A stretch of 64,000 nt of DNA. Source: Burkholderia glumae LMG 2196 = ATCC 33617 (GTDB lineage Bacteria > Pseudomonadota > Gammaproteobacteria > Burkholderiales > Burkholderiaceae). Location of the stretch: the NCBI RefSeq assembly GCF_000960995.1, contig NZ_CP009434.1, positions 124,001 to 188,000 of the forward strand, in the 5' to 3' direction. Below, piece after piece: positions 37,683 to 45,729 of this stretch. The translations under genes were made by a program, and so were the position numbers. How positions within the stretch are numbered: position 1 is the stretch's first letter; each line of letters starts with the position of its first letter. Under the pieces are notes generated by a model, which did not search any database, had not been told where the DNA came from, and worked only from the letters and a program-made list of their open reading frames with translations.

Positions 37683-40205
37683 ATGTCTGCCGTCACGCCC
37701 AAGCCTCACCCGACTCTCGACCGGCGCGCCTTCATCAAGAGCGCCTCCGCCCTGGCCGCGCTCGGCGCGCTCGGTGTGTCGCCGTTCAGCCGCGGCGCGC
37801 AGGCAGCAGCGCCGGACCGCACGGTGCTGTCGGCCTGCCACTGGGGCATCTTCCGCGCGCGCGTGCGCAACGGCCGCTTCGATCGGATCACACCGTGGGA
37901 GGGCGACCCGCACCCCACTCCGATGCTGCAAGGCGTGCGCGATTCCATCTATTCGCCGACCCGCATCAAATATCCGATGGTGCGCCGTGCCTGGCTCGAG
38001 CACGGCCCCGGCGCCGATCCGGACGGCCGCGGCACCGGAGACTTCGTGCGCGTGAGCTGGGAGCGGGCAATCGCGCTGGTGGCCGGCGAACTCGACCGCG
38101 TGCGCAAGCATCATGGCAATACGGCGATCTACGCCGGCTCCTACGGCTGGAAAAGCACCGGCAAGCTGCACAGCTGCCGCGTGCTGCTCTGGCGCATGCT
38201 CAAGCTGTACGGCGGCTTCACGAGTTCGCTGAGCAACTACTCGGACGCCGCCACCTCGGCCGTGCTGCCCTACGTGGTGGGCTCGGCCGGCGTAGTCGAT
38301 CAATGCACGACCTGGCCCGTGATCGCGAAGCACACGCAGGTGCTGGTGCTGTGGGGCTGCAACCCGTTCAACACCTGCCAGATCGGCTGGCTCGTTCCCG
38401 ATCACAACTACTTCGACCTGATCAAGACGGCGAAGGCGGCCGGCATCAAGGTGATCTGCATCGACCCGATCCGCACCGAAAGCTGCAAGCTGCTCGACGG
38501 CGAATGGATCGCGCCGCGCCCGCAGACCGATGTCGCGATGATGCTCGGCATCGCCCATACCCTCTACAGCGAGAAGCTGCACGACGAGGCATTCCTGAAG
38601 CGCTATACCACCGGCTTCGACGCGTTTTTGGCCTACCTGACCGGCCGCACCGACGGCACGCCGAAGACGCCGGAATGGGCCGCGGAGATCTGCGGCATCG
38701 AGCCCGCCAAGCTGCGCGAGCTCGCCCGCACCTTCGCCACGCACCGCACCATGCTCGCGCTCGGCTGGTCGACGCAGCGCCAGCAGCACGGCGAGCAAGT
38801 GCCGTGGATGCTCGTCACGCTCGCCGCGATGCTGGGCCAGATCGGCCTGCCCGGCGGCGGCTTCGGCCACGCCTACCACTACAACGCCGGAGTGCCCACC
38901 CACACCTCGCCGAGTCTTCCGGGCATGACCGACGGCAGCTCGGTCAAGGAACTCCGGCCCGGCTGCTATCCGGGCAACACCTCGTCGTATTGCCTCGACG
39001 AACAGGGCCCGGCGATTCCGGTCGCACGCGTGGTGGAGATGCTGCGCAACCCGGGCAAGACGATCGACTACAACGGCGGCAAGCTCACCTATCCGGACGT
39101 CAAGCTCGTCTACTGGGCGGGCGGCAATCCGTTCGCGCACCATCAGGACCGCAACGAAATGGTGCAAGCCTGGAAGAAGGTCGAAACCTTCGTCGTCCAC
39201 GACTTCCAGTGGACGGCCAGCGCCCGCCACGCCGACATCGTGCTGCCCGTCACCACCTCTTATGAGCGCAACGACATCGAGCAGGTGGGCGACTTCGCGC
39301 TCAGCCACATCGTGCCGATGAAGAAGGTGATCGAGCCGCTCTACGAGGCGCGCTCCGACTACGACATCTTCGCGGACATCTGCGCAAAGATCGACCGGCG
39401 CGACGCGTTCACGGAAGGCCTGACCGAGATGGACTGGATCCGCCGCTTCTACGAGAAAGGCCGGCTGGTGGCGCGCGCCAAGGGCATGGAGATGCCGGTG
39501 TTCGACGTGTTCTGGGAGAGCGACGCACCGCTTGCATTCCCGCTCGCCAAGGGGCCGACCGACTATGTCGCCTATGCGGACTTCCGCGCGGACCCGCTGC
39601 TCAACGCGCTCGGCACCGCCTCGGGCAAGTTCGAGATCTATTCGAAGACGATCGAGAAGATGCACTACGACGACTGCCCGCCGCATCCGACCTGGATCGA
39701 GCCGGTCGAGCGGCTCGGCGGCCCCACCGCGCGCTTCCCGCTGCACGTCGCGGCGATCCATCCGAACTACCGGCTGCATTCGCAGCTGTGCGGCACGGCG
39801 CTGCGCGAGATCTATGCGGTGAGCGGGCGCGAGCCGTGCTGGATGAACCCGAAGGACGCGGCCGCGCGCGGCCTGAAAAACGGCGACATCGCGCGCGCCT
39901 ACAACGACCGCGGCCAGATCCTGGTCGGCATCCGGGTGACCGACGACATCATGCCCGGCGTGATTCGGATCAACGAGGGCGGCTGGTACGATCCGGCCGA
40001 TCCGCGCCGAGCGAACACGCTGTGCCGCTACGGCGATGTCAACGTGCTGACCACCAGCATCGCAACCTCGAAGCTCGCGCAGGCGACCTCGGCGCAGACC
40101 GTGATCTGTGAAGTGGAGAAGTTCCACGGCCCGATCCCGCCGGTGCGTGTGTTCGACGAACCGGACGCGCAGGCATCGCCCGCCGGGCGCAGCAGCAAGC
40201 GCTGA
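37683..40205 (+). CDS. TorA-type molybdopterin S/N-oxide reductase, Tat-exported
   Basis: 840 residues of the DMSO reductase family (TorA/DorA/BisC branch) with bis-MGD cofactor and no N-terminal iron-sulfur cysteine motif. The Tat leader is DRRAFIKSASALAALGALG with Arg-Arg at 14-15, so a folded periplasmic enzyme. The expected Mo-ligand serine falls in LSNYSDAATS (Ser187), and the family segment IYAGSYGWKSTGKLHSCR precedes it. Other motifs: VLVLWGCNPFNTCQIGW, DPIRTES, HQLHSQL-like RLHSQLCGTALREIY. TMAO or DMSO are the default substrates, but sequence alone cannot settle this. Third gene of the cytochrome-torD-reductase operon, after an AGGAG site. Confidence 0.92.
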   Translation: MSAVTPKPHPTLDRRAFIKSASALAALGALGVSPFSRGAQAAAPDRTVLSACHWGIFRARVRNGRFDRITPWEGDPHPTPMLQGVRDSIYSPTRIKYPMVRRAWLEHGPGADPDGRGTGDFVRVSWERAIALVAGELDRVRKHHGNTAIYAGSYGWKSTGKLHSCRVLLWRMLKLYGGFTSSLSNYSDAATSAVLPYVVGSAGVVDQCTTWPVIAKHTQVLVLWGCNPFNTCQIGWLVPDHNYFDLIKTAKAAGIKVICIDPIRTESCKLLDGEWIAPRPQTDVAMMLGIAHTLYSEKLHDEAFLKRYTTGFDAFLAYLTGRTDGTPKTPEWAAEICGIEPAKLRELARTFATHRTMLALGWSTQRQQHGEQVPWMLVTLAAMLGQIGLPGGGFGHAYHYNAGVPTHTSPSLPGMTDGSSVKELRPGCYPGNTSSYCLDEQGPAIPVARVVEMLRNPGKTIDYNGGKLTYPDVKLVYWAGGNPFAHHQDRNEMVQAWKKVETFVVHDFQWTASARHADIVLPVTTSYERNDIEQVGDFALSHIVPMKKVIEPLYEARSDYDIFADICAKIDRRDAFTEGLTEMDWIRRFYEKGRLVARAKGMEMPVFDVFWESDAPLAFPLAKGPTDYVAYADFRADPLLNALGTASGKFEIYSKTIEKMHYDDCPPHPTWIEPVERLGGPTARFPLHVAAIHPNYRLHSQLCGTALREIYAVSGREPCWMNPKDAAARGLKNGDIARAYNDRGQILVGIRVTDDIMPGVIRINEGGWYDPADPRRANTLCRYGDVNVLTTSIATSKLAQATSAQTVICEVEKFHGPIPPVRVFDEPDAQASPAGRSSKR

Positions 40206-40336
40206 ACGCCGCGCGGCGCACAAGCCCCCTGCCGTGCTGTCGGGCGGCATGGTGCAATGTGCCGCGACCGCGTCCGAGCTGACCGACAAGCCGGGACCGC
40301 TGCGATTCGAGCCGCGCTGCAGCGCCGCCGTCGCGC

Positions 40337-41119
40337 TCACGCCACCGGAATCGGGTTCTCGACCACCGCCTGGTTGAACTGCGCGACGAGCCCGTGCTCG
40401 CGCGGGCCGGCATTGTCGCGGAACGCCCGTGCTGCCTCCACCACCACCTCGTGTTCGGCCGTCTCGAGCCGCTCGAGCAGCTCGGCAATGAAAGCATCGA
40501 GCGGCATCGCGCGCGGGTCGCCGCTCTTGCGGACAAGATCGGTGTCCACCCACGGCGGTACGATCTCGAGCACCGTCACGCTGGTATCGCGCAACGCAAA
40601 CCGCTGCGACAGCGTGTAGGAATGGATTGCCGCCTTGGTCGCCGAATACAGCGCGGTCGCCGCAAGCGGTACATAGGCGAGCACCGAGCTGTTGTTGATC
40701 AAATATGAGGCAGGCTGGCGCTTCAGGTGCCCGACGAACGCAGCGCTCACGCGCACCGGGCCGAGCAGGTTGGTGTCGATGAGCCGCACCGCCTGCTCGT
40801 CGTCGAGCGCGCCGGCAGCGTCGTCGAGCGCGCCGGCAGCGTCGTCGAACGGCATGATGCCGGCGTTGTTGATGACCACGTTCAACGACGGATGGCGTTC
40901 GATCACCTGCTGCGCGGCGCGCCGGATGCCAGCGGCGTCGCCGATGTCGAGCTCCACCGTGTCGATGCCGGGGTTGGCACGCGCGATCTCGTCGAGCAGC
41001 GCGCGGCGGCGGCTGGCGATGATCACCTGGTTGCCGCGCCGATAGAGCGCTTCGGCCATCGCGCGCCCGATGCCCGACGTGCTGCCGGTGATGAAGACGG
41101 TATTTCCGCTCAGCTTCAT
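40337..41119 (-). CDS. SDR family oxidoreductase (DltE-like)
   Basis: 260 residues, classical short-chain dehydrogenase: TGSTSGIGRAMAEAL NAD(P) site (~11-25), NNAGIMPF, active-site Ser in NNSSVLAYVPL, and YSATKAAIHSY (YxxxK). The ATG at 41117-41119 follows an AGAGGATAAC site. A tandem duplication inserts an extra DDAAGAL heptapeptide after NNAGIMPF, near the substrate loop. The next SDR lies 62 bp upstream on the same strand, so the pair probably form an operon. Substrate unknown. Confidence 0.9.
   Translation of the reverse strand: MKLSGNTVFITGSTSGIGRAMAEALYRRGNQVIIASRRRALLDEIARANPGIDTVELDIGDAAGIRRAAQQVIERHPSLNVVINNAGIMPFDDAAGALDDAAGALDDEQAVRLIDTNLLGPVRVSAAFVGHLKRQPASYLINNSSVLAYVPLAATALYSATKAAIHSYTLSQRFALRDTSVTVLEIVPPWVDTDLVRKSGDPRAMPLDAFIAELLERLETAEHEVVVEAARAFRDNAGPREHGLVAQFNQAVVENPIPVA
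40799..40840. repeat. Tandem 21-bp duplication inside the SDR gene
   Basis: Two exact 21-bp units (40799-40819, 40820-40840) plus a partial third. Each encodes DDAAGAL-type heptapeptides in frame, so the change is length-neutral for reading frame. Confidence 0.85.
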
Positions 41120-41181
41120 GATTCGTTATCCTCTGTTTTACCGTTAGCTATCGATTTGATGAAAAGTTCCGCCTTACCACC

Positions 41182-41982
41182 TCATCGCGCCACCGCATAA
41201 CGCGGTGCCGGCAAATCGCTCGACAGGTGCGGCGCCATCGCCTGCCGCGCCGCCTCGTAGGCCTCCCATTGCTCGCCCGCGTGCAGCGACGGAATCGTCA
41301 CCAACTCGCCGCGCTCGAAGCCGACCAGCGCGGCATCGACCATCGCCTGCACCGGCATCACGATCTCCTTCGGCAGATGTTCGACCGGCAGGCCACCGGT
41401 GCGCCAGAAGTCGGTGGCCGTCGCCCCCGGCAGCACCGCCTGCACGCGCACGCCCTGGTCGGCCAACTCGTGGTGCAGCGACTGGCTCAGTGCCAGCACG
41501 AACGCCTTGCTGCCGCCATACACGCCGTTCAGCATCTCCGGCGCGATCGCGACGATCGAGGCGATGTTGATGAGCGCGCCGCGGCCGCGCGCGACGAAGC
41601 CCGGCACGGCCGCATAGGTCAGGCGCATAAGCGCGGTGACGTTCAGCTCGATCATGCGCGTCATGTCGTCGACGTCACTGTCGAGCAGCGGCTTGTGGGT
41701 GCCCACGCCGGCGTTGTTGACGAGCAGCGTGATGCTGGCATCGCTGCGCAGGCGCCCCTCCACGGCCGCCAGGCCCGCGCGCGCGCTCAGATCGGCGACA
41801 AGGATTTCCACGTTGCGCTGCGTTGCAGCGGTAATGCGGCGCGCGGCGTCGTTGAGCCGCTCGCGGCTGCGCGCGACCAGGATCAGGTCGTAGCCGCGCC
41901 GGGCAAGCCGATCGGCATAAACCGCGCCGATCCCCGAGGAAGCGCCCGTGATCAGTGCCGTGCCTGGATGGGTGTGCGTCAT
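41182..41982 (-). CDS. SDR family oxidoreductase
   Basis: 266 residues. NADP site ALITGASSGIGAVYADRLAR (~9-28), basic RSRERL favouring NADP, LLVNNAGVGTHKPL, Ser in NIASIVAIAPEML, and YGGSKAFVLALS (YxxxK). The start at 41982 (MTHTHPG) follows GGAGAGAAATC; the frame opens to 42069 without coding support. It leads the two-SDR unit. It resembles broad-specificity YqjQ/DltE-like SDRs; no substrate can be assigned. Confidence 0.91.
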   Translation of the reverse strand: MTHTHPGTALITGASSGIGAVYADRLARRGYDLILVARSRERLNDAARRITAATQRNVEILVADLSARAGLAAVEGRLRSDASITLLVNNAGVGTHKPLLDSDVDDMTRMIELNVTALMRLTYAAVPGFVARGRGALINIASIVAIAPEMLNGVYGGSKAFVLALSQSLHHELADQGVRVQAVLPGATATDFWRTGGLPVEHLPKEIVMPVQAMVDAALVGFERGELVTIPSLHAGEQWEAYEAARQAMAPHLSSDLPAPRYAVAR

Positions 41983-42465
41983 GATTTCTCTCCGTAGTGG
42001 GTCAGATGGTGATGCAGTGAGAGAATTTTGATGCGATTCTGTTTCGGCACAAATGACGTAGATGGTCATGTTTTATGCCATTTCGGCGGCGCATGGAACC
42101 GCGATTTCTCGCCGGACACACCGTTCGAAATTTTTATCATCCGATTCGTCGGCACGGCTCCGCCGGCAGTCTTTCACCGATCGAGTTTGAACGGTGCTCC
42201 ACGCTAAACGGCTCGTGAGCGCCCACGAACCTCTGGTCGGCCCAGGTATGGAATGCGCAGTTGCATCGCTTTCCCCCAAATTCCCCCTGAGGCAATCGGA
42301 AAAGCTTGAAAATCAAAAATTAAATAATATTTATTGATTTCAATATTAATTAATCAACATGCACGTTACATTACGATTTCATCTAGATTTCTTTCTAGTA
42401 CCATCGACATATCCTGTTCTTGAGTAGCAGTGCGCTTCGGAGTCCGGCTACGATTCTGCGGCGAA
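41983..42465. promoter_or_regulatory. AT-rich intergenic region before IS relic
   Basis: 480 bp, strongly AT-rich at 42300-42400. No gene supported. Likely carries the SDR promoter and, before the IS relic arrived, the promoter of the RcsB-like regulator. Confidence 0.4.
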
Positions 42466-42651
42466 TGCTTGAATGGGCGCGGATTCACGAGCCCGCCTCA
42501 CGCCAAGATGCCGATCGAGGCATGGCGACGAGAGCACAACGAGGTGCGGCCGAAGAAATCACCGGGTGGGCTGACACCGGCGACTTATGCTCGCCAACTG
42601 GCGGCAAAAGCAGAAACCTCAACCCCGGATGCTAAAGCCACATACCACTGA
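42466..42651 (+). pseudogene. C-terminal fragment of an IS3-family OrfB transposase
   Basis: The frame reads CLNGRGFTSPPHAKMPIEAW, then RREHNEVRPKKSPGGLTPAT and YARQLAAKAETSTPDA, matching the end of IS407-like OrfB (CLNxxxFxSLxDAxxxIExWRxxYNExRPHxxLGGLTP). The catalytic domain is missing. It lies 110 bp before the RcsB-like regulator. Confidence 0.8.
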
Positions 42652-42763
42652 ATGCGCAGGGCATCCTTATTTACATCGCAGCAGGAAGAGAACCCAGCCA
42701 ACGATACAGGCATATTTTTTGACGGATGTTGTGCCCGATCGTGCTTGATCATGGAGCGCAGTC

Positions 42764-43411
42764 GTGAACAAAATTACCGTAGGCGTCGCGGACGACCACC
42801 CAGTCGTTCTACAAGGCGTTCAGCACATGCTATTGTCGAGCCCTGATATCGATTTGCATTTTCAAATCGATGCCATCAAACCACTGCTTGTGCAGCTAGT
42901 TGAGTCTCCGGTTGACGTGCTTCTCTGTGACTACGAATTCGAAGGAGACCCCGAGGCCGACGGCCTTCATCTGCTTGGCCGAATTAGGCGCATCGCGCCC
43001 CACACTCGAGTGTTGTTTCTCAGCTGCCATTGCGCCGCCTACACCGTCTCAGCCGCGCTGAGCGCGGGCGCCTCCGGGTTCATCGGCAAGAGACGCGAGG
43101 ATTTCGCTAACCTCATCACCGCCATTCACGCGGTGAAAAGTCGCGGCTTCTACCTAGCCGACTCGATTGCCAGCCGACTGCTGGCAACGACGGGGCACGC
43201 CACCAACGACATTTGCTTGAGTCTCAACAAGCTTTCGGCGAAGGAGGCGGCCGTGGTGCGGCTAATCTGCAATGGGCTGTCGATCAACGACATCGCCAAA
43301 CGCCTGAAACGTAGTCCGAAAACCATCAGCAATCAGAAGAACGCGGGCATGAAGAAGCTCGGCGTGAAGAACGATATCGAACTTGCCTCGGTGATGCGCG
43401 AGTGGCGTTGA
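42764..43411 (+). CDS. RcsB-like (NarL/FixJ) response regulator
   Basis: 215 residues. Receiver domain 1-~130 with an intact site: acidic pair DDHP (10-11), phospho-acceptor D56 (VLLCDYEFEG), Lys109 (GFIGKRRED). C-terminal LuxR helix-turn-helix ~150-212 (LSAKEAAVVRLICNGLSIND, then IAKRLKRSPKTISNQKNAGM, KKLGVKNDIEL). The KTIS.QK..AMxKLGVxND pattern is that of RcsB/BfmR-like regulators, the usual partners of Hpt-bearing hybrid kinases. No kinase is adjacent; the nearest is the hybrid kinase at 58.8-61.1 kb. ATG is preceded by GGAG at 10 bases. IS relics flank it on both sides. Confidence 0.93.
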   Translation: MNKITVGVADDHPVVLQGVQHMLLSSPDIDLHFQIDAIKPLLVQLVESPVDVLLCDYEFEGDPEADGLHLLGRIRRIAPHTRVLFLSCHCAAYTVSAALSAGASGFIGKRREDFANLITAIHAVKSRGFYLADSIASRLLATTGHATNDICLSLNKLSAKEAAVVRLICNGLSINDIAKRLKRSPKTISNQKNAGMKKLGVKNDIELASVMREWR

Positions 43412-43544
43412 TTGAATGTACCCCTGTCTCCTTCGTCAAGCGCTAGGGCGCTGACTTGGGTTGGTACTCTCATGCCCCATGGCTTGGGACGGCCTCGCTC
43501 GTTCGCACAGTCTCCGAGATATTTAAGTGAAACGTCCGAGGCAA

Positions 43545-43770
43545 TCAAGCTGCCGATAGGGTCGCAGGCCGCGTCGCGAAGTATGCCTCATCCGGCGTCT
43601 GATCTGTCCGACTCGAATGGGGCCGTTTCCGGCCGTACCACACGCCCTAGTCCCCGATCGTGCGCCGGCTTTGCGCTCCATCGACAGCCGGATGCCTCGG
43701 CCCGGCACCGGCTCGGTGAGCGCATCCGGCTTGAACTGGCTATCCTGATCCGGTTCACCATCTCCGGCAA
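43545..43770 (-). pseudogene. C-terminal relic of an IS3-family transposase
   Basis: In order on the minus strand: PEMVN, then one frame over DQDSQFKPDALTEP and GRGIRLSMERKAGA, and finally RPHSS followed by DQTPDEAYFATRPATL. These match PEIVNTDQGSQFTS, GIRISMDGKGA and RPHSSLDDRTPDEAYF of IS3 transposases. Frameshifts and a missing ~40-residue stretch show decay. It is a different IS3 type from the relic at 42.5 kb. Confidence 0.75.
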
Positions 43771-43800
43771 CCGGTGGCGGATCAACGCTTCTTCGGCCGT

Positions 43801-44919
43801 TCAGCGGGTCCAGATCAACGATGCATCGATGTCGCGAATCCGCGCTCGGCCGACGAGCGCCATCGCGGCCTCGAATTCGGTCTGCAGGATCGTCAGCATG
43901 TGGGCAACGCCGCGCATGCCCCCGACGGCAAGCGCGTGCACGACCGGTTGACCGATCAGCACTGCCGACGCACCGAGCGCGAGCGCCTTCACGACGTCGG
44001 TGCCGCGGCGGATACCGCCGTCGAGCAGCACGGGTACGCGCCCGGCAACTGCGCTCGCAACGCCCGGCAGCGCCTCGAGCGCGGCCGGCAGCGTGTCGAG
44101 TGTGCGGCCGCCGTGGTTCGACACGATCAGTCCCGCCGCGCCGGCCGAGAGCGCCTGCTGCACGTCGGCCGGGTTCAGTACCCCCTTCAACAGGATCGGC
44201 AGTACGCTGCGCTCGGCCAGCCACGCGATGTCGGGCCAGGTCGGCGCGCCCCCCAGCATCTGGCTGAACACCGGGCTACCCGTGCGTGCGACGGCGGGCG
44301 GTGGCAGCGCGCAAGCAGCGAGGTTGACGGCCGACACGCCATGCGGCAGGCGAAAGCCCGCGCGCTGCTCGACGTTGCGCGCGCCGCTCACGACCGCGTC
44401 GAGCGTGACAACGATCGCGCGGTAGCCGGCCTGCTCGGCGCGCCGGACCAGCGTGAGCGTATCGTCCCGGCGCGGCAGCCAGTAGAGTTGGAGCCACAGC
44501 GGCGAACTCGCGCGCTGCGCGATCGCTTCGAGCGGTACGCTCGCCTGCGCGCTGACGGTCATCCAGGTGCGCGTCAGCGACGCTGCCTCGACCGTGGCGA
44601 GTTCGCCGTCGGGATGCACGAGACGATGATAGGCGGTGGGCGCGAGCAGGATCGGATAGGCGAGCGGCGTGCCGAACAGTTCGCTGCTGGCGCTGGCGCC
44701 AGCCAGATCGGCCAGCGCGCGCGGCAGCAGCTTCATGCGCGTGAACGCTTCGTGATTGTCGCGCTTCGTGATGCCGTCGGCTGCCGCGCCATCGATGTAA
44801 GCGGCAATCGCCGGGTCGCAAAGCCGCGCGAAGTGCCGCGCGTAATCGGCGAGCGACACCGTGTCGTCGGGGATCGTGTACGGGGCGCTGTCCGCGCGTG
44901 CGTTCGGCTCTCCGCTCAT
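43801..44919 (-). CDS. FMN-dependent alpha-hydroxy-acid oxidase/dehydrogenase
   Basis: Oxidises an (S)-2-hydroxy acid such as L-lactate with FMN. 372 residues from MSGEPNARAD. FMN and active-site signatures: YIDGAAADGITKRDNHEAF, PILLAPTAYHRLVHPDGELA, LWLQLYWLPRRD, the catalytic His in IVSNHGGRTLDTLPAAL, and LLDGGIRRGTDVVKALALGA. No membrane anchor is visible, so it is more like lactate or glycolate oxidases. Its ATG overlaps the stop of the PKHD hydroxylase gene (ATGA), a translationally coupled pair in a siderophore-receptor cluster. Confidence 0.92.
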   Translation of the reverse strand: MSGEPNARADSAPYTIPDDTVSLADYARHFARLCDPAIAAYIDGAAADGITKRDNHEAFTRMKLLPRALADLAGASASSELFGTPLAYPILLAPTAYHRLVHPDGELATVEAASLTRTWMTVSAQASVPLEAIAQRASSPLWLQLYWLPRRDDTLTLVRRAEQAGYRAIVVTLDAVVSGARNVEQRAGFRLPHGVSAVNLAACALPPPAVARTGSPVFSQMLGGAPTWPDIAWLAERSVLPILLKGVLNPADVQQALSAGAAGLIVSNHGGRTLDTLPAALEALPGVASAVAGRVPVLLDGGIRRGTDVVKALALGASAVLIGQPVVHALAVGGMRGVAHMLTILQTEFEAAMALVGRARIRDIDASLIWTR

Positions 44920-45602
44920 AGCTCCGACCACCGGCGCAGCAGGTTATGGTAGTGGTTCACGAGGCTCAGCACCGCGAGATCATGGTCACCGAGCTTGCCG
45001 CGAATGTCGATGATCGCGAGATCGAGTTCATGCAGCATCGTGCGCTCTCCGGCGTCCTTCACGAGCGACTGCGCCCAGAAGAAGGCCGCATCGCGAGTGC
45101 CGCGCGTGATCGGCTCCACGCGGTGCAGCGTCGACGCGGGGTAGACGATCTGATGGCCGGCGGGCAGCTTGACCGCCTGCACGCCTGCGCTCGTCTCGAT
45201 CACCAGTTCACCACCGTCGTAGTCGTCGGGGTCCGACAGGAACAGCGTGCTCGACACGTCGCCGCGAATCCACGCGCCGGCGCCCCCGGGGATGGCCTGG
45301 ATCGCATTATCGACGTGCCTGCCGTAGGTCATGCCGGGGCCGTAGCGGTTAAAACGCGGCCTCAGCACACGCAAGGGCAGCACGGCCGAGTGATAGGCGC
45401 TGTTGCGACCGAGCGCGGCCAACACGATCTCGCTGAGCTCGCGGGCGACCTCGCTGTCGGCCGGGATCTGCAGGTTATGCTTGACCCGCGCAGCCTGATC
45501 GCCGGCCGTTACGGTGCCGTCTTGCCAGGGCGCGGCAGCCAGCAGGCGCCGGCACGCGGCGATTTCGTCACCTGTCAGCACGTCTGGGATGTGAATGAGC
45601 AT
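44916..45602 (-). CDS. PKHD-type Fe(II)/2-oxoglutarate hydroxylase (PiuC family)
   Basis: 228 residues starting MLIHIPDVLTGDEIAACRRL. The double-stranded beta-helix iron site is visible: H-x-D in TYGRHVDNAIQAIPG, distal His in YPASTLHRVEPIT, and the 2-oxoglutarate Arg in TRGTRDAAFFWAQS. PiuC-type genes regularly lie beside iron-regulated TonB receptors; the substrate is unknown. Start at 45602 follows GGGAGGAA. Its stop overlaps the oxidase start, and the receptor gene lies 127 bp upstream, so all three probably share iron control. Confidence 0.92.
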   Translation of the reverse strand: MLIHIPDVLTGDEIAACRRLLAAAPWQDGTVTAGDQAARVKHNLQIPADSEVARELSEIVLAALGRNSAYHSAVLPLRVLRPRFNRYGPGMTYGRHVDNAIQAIPGGAGAWIRGDVSSTLFLSDPDDYDGGELVIETSAGVQAVKLPAGHQIVYPASTLHRVEPITRGTRDAAFFWAQSLVKDAGERTMLHELDLAIIDIRGKLGDHDLAVLSLVNHYHNLLRRWSEL

Positions 45603-45729
45603 GGGTTCCTCCCTTCGTATGAACTGCGGTGCGCACTCGCGGCGGCGAGTACGAATGGGCGGGGGAGCCAGCCCGGTGCCGACGGAGCCCGACAAGCGCC
45701 CGGTGGCACCGCGTTCGGCATGTCGCGGC

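Noticed and set aside
37614..40553. Very long minus-strand open frame (979 codons)
   Set aside because: Antisense to torD and torA. Its Arg/His/Val-rich translation is the usual shadow of a high-GC gene, with no family motif.
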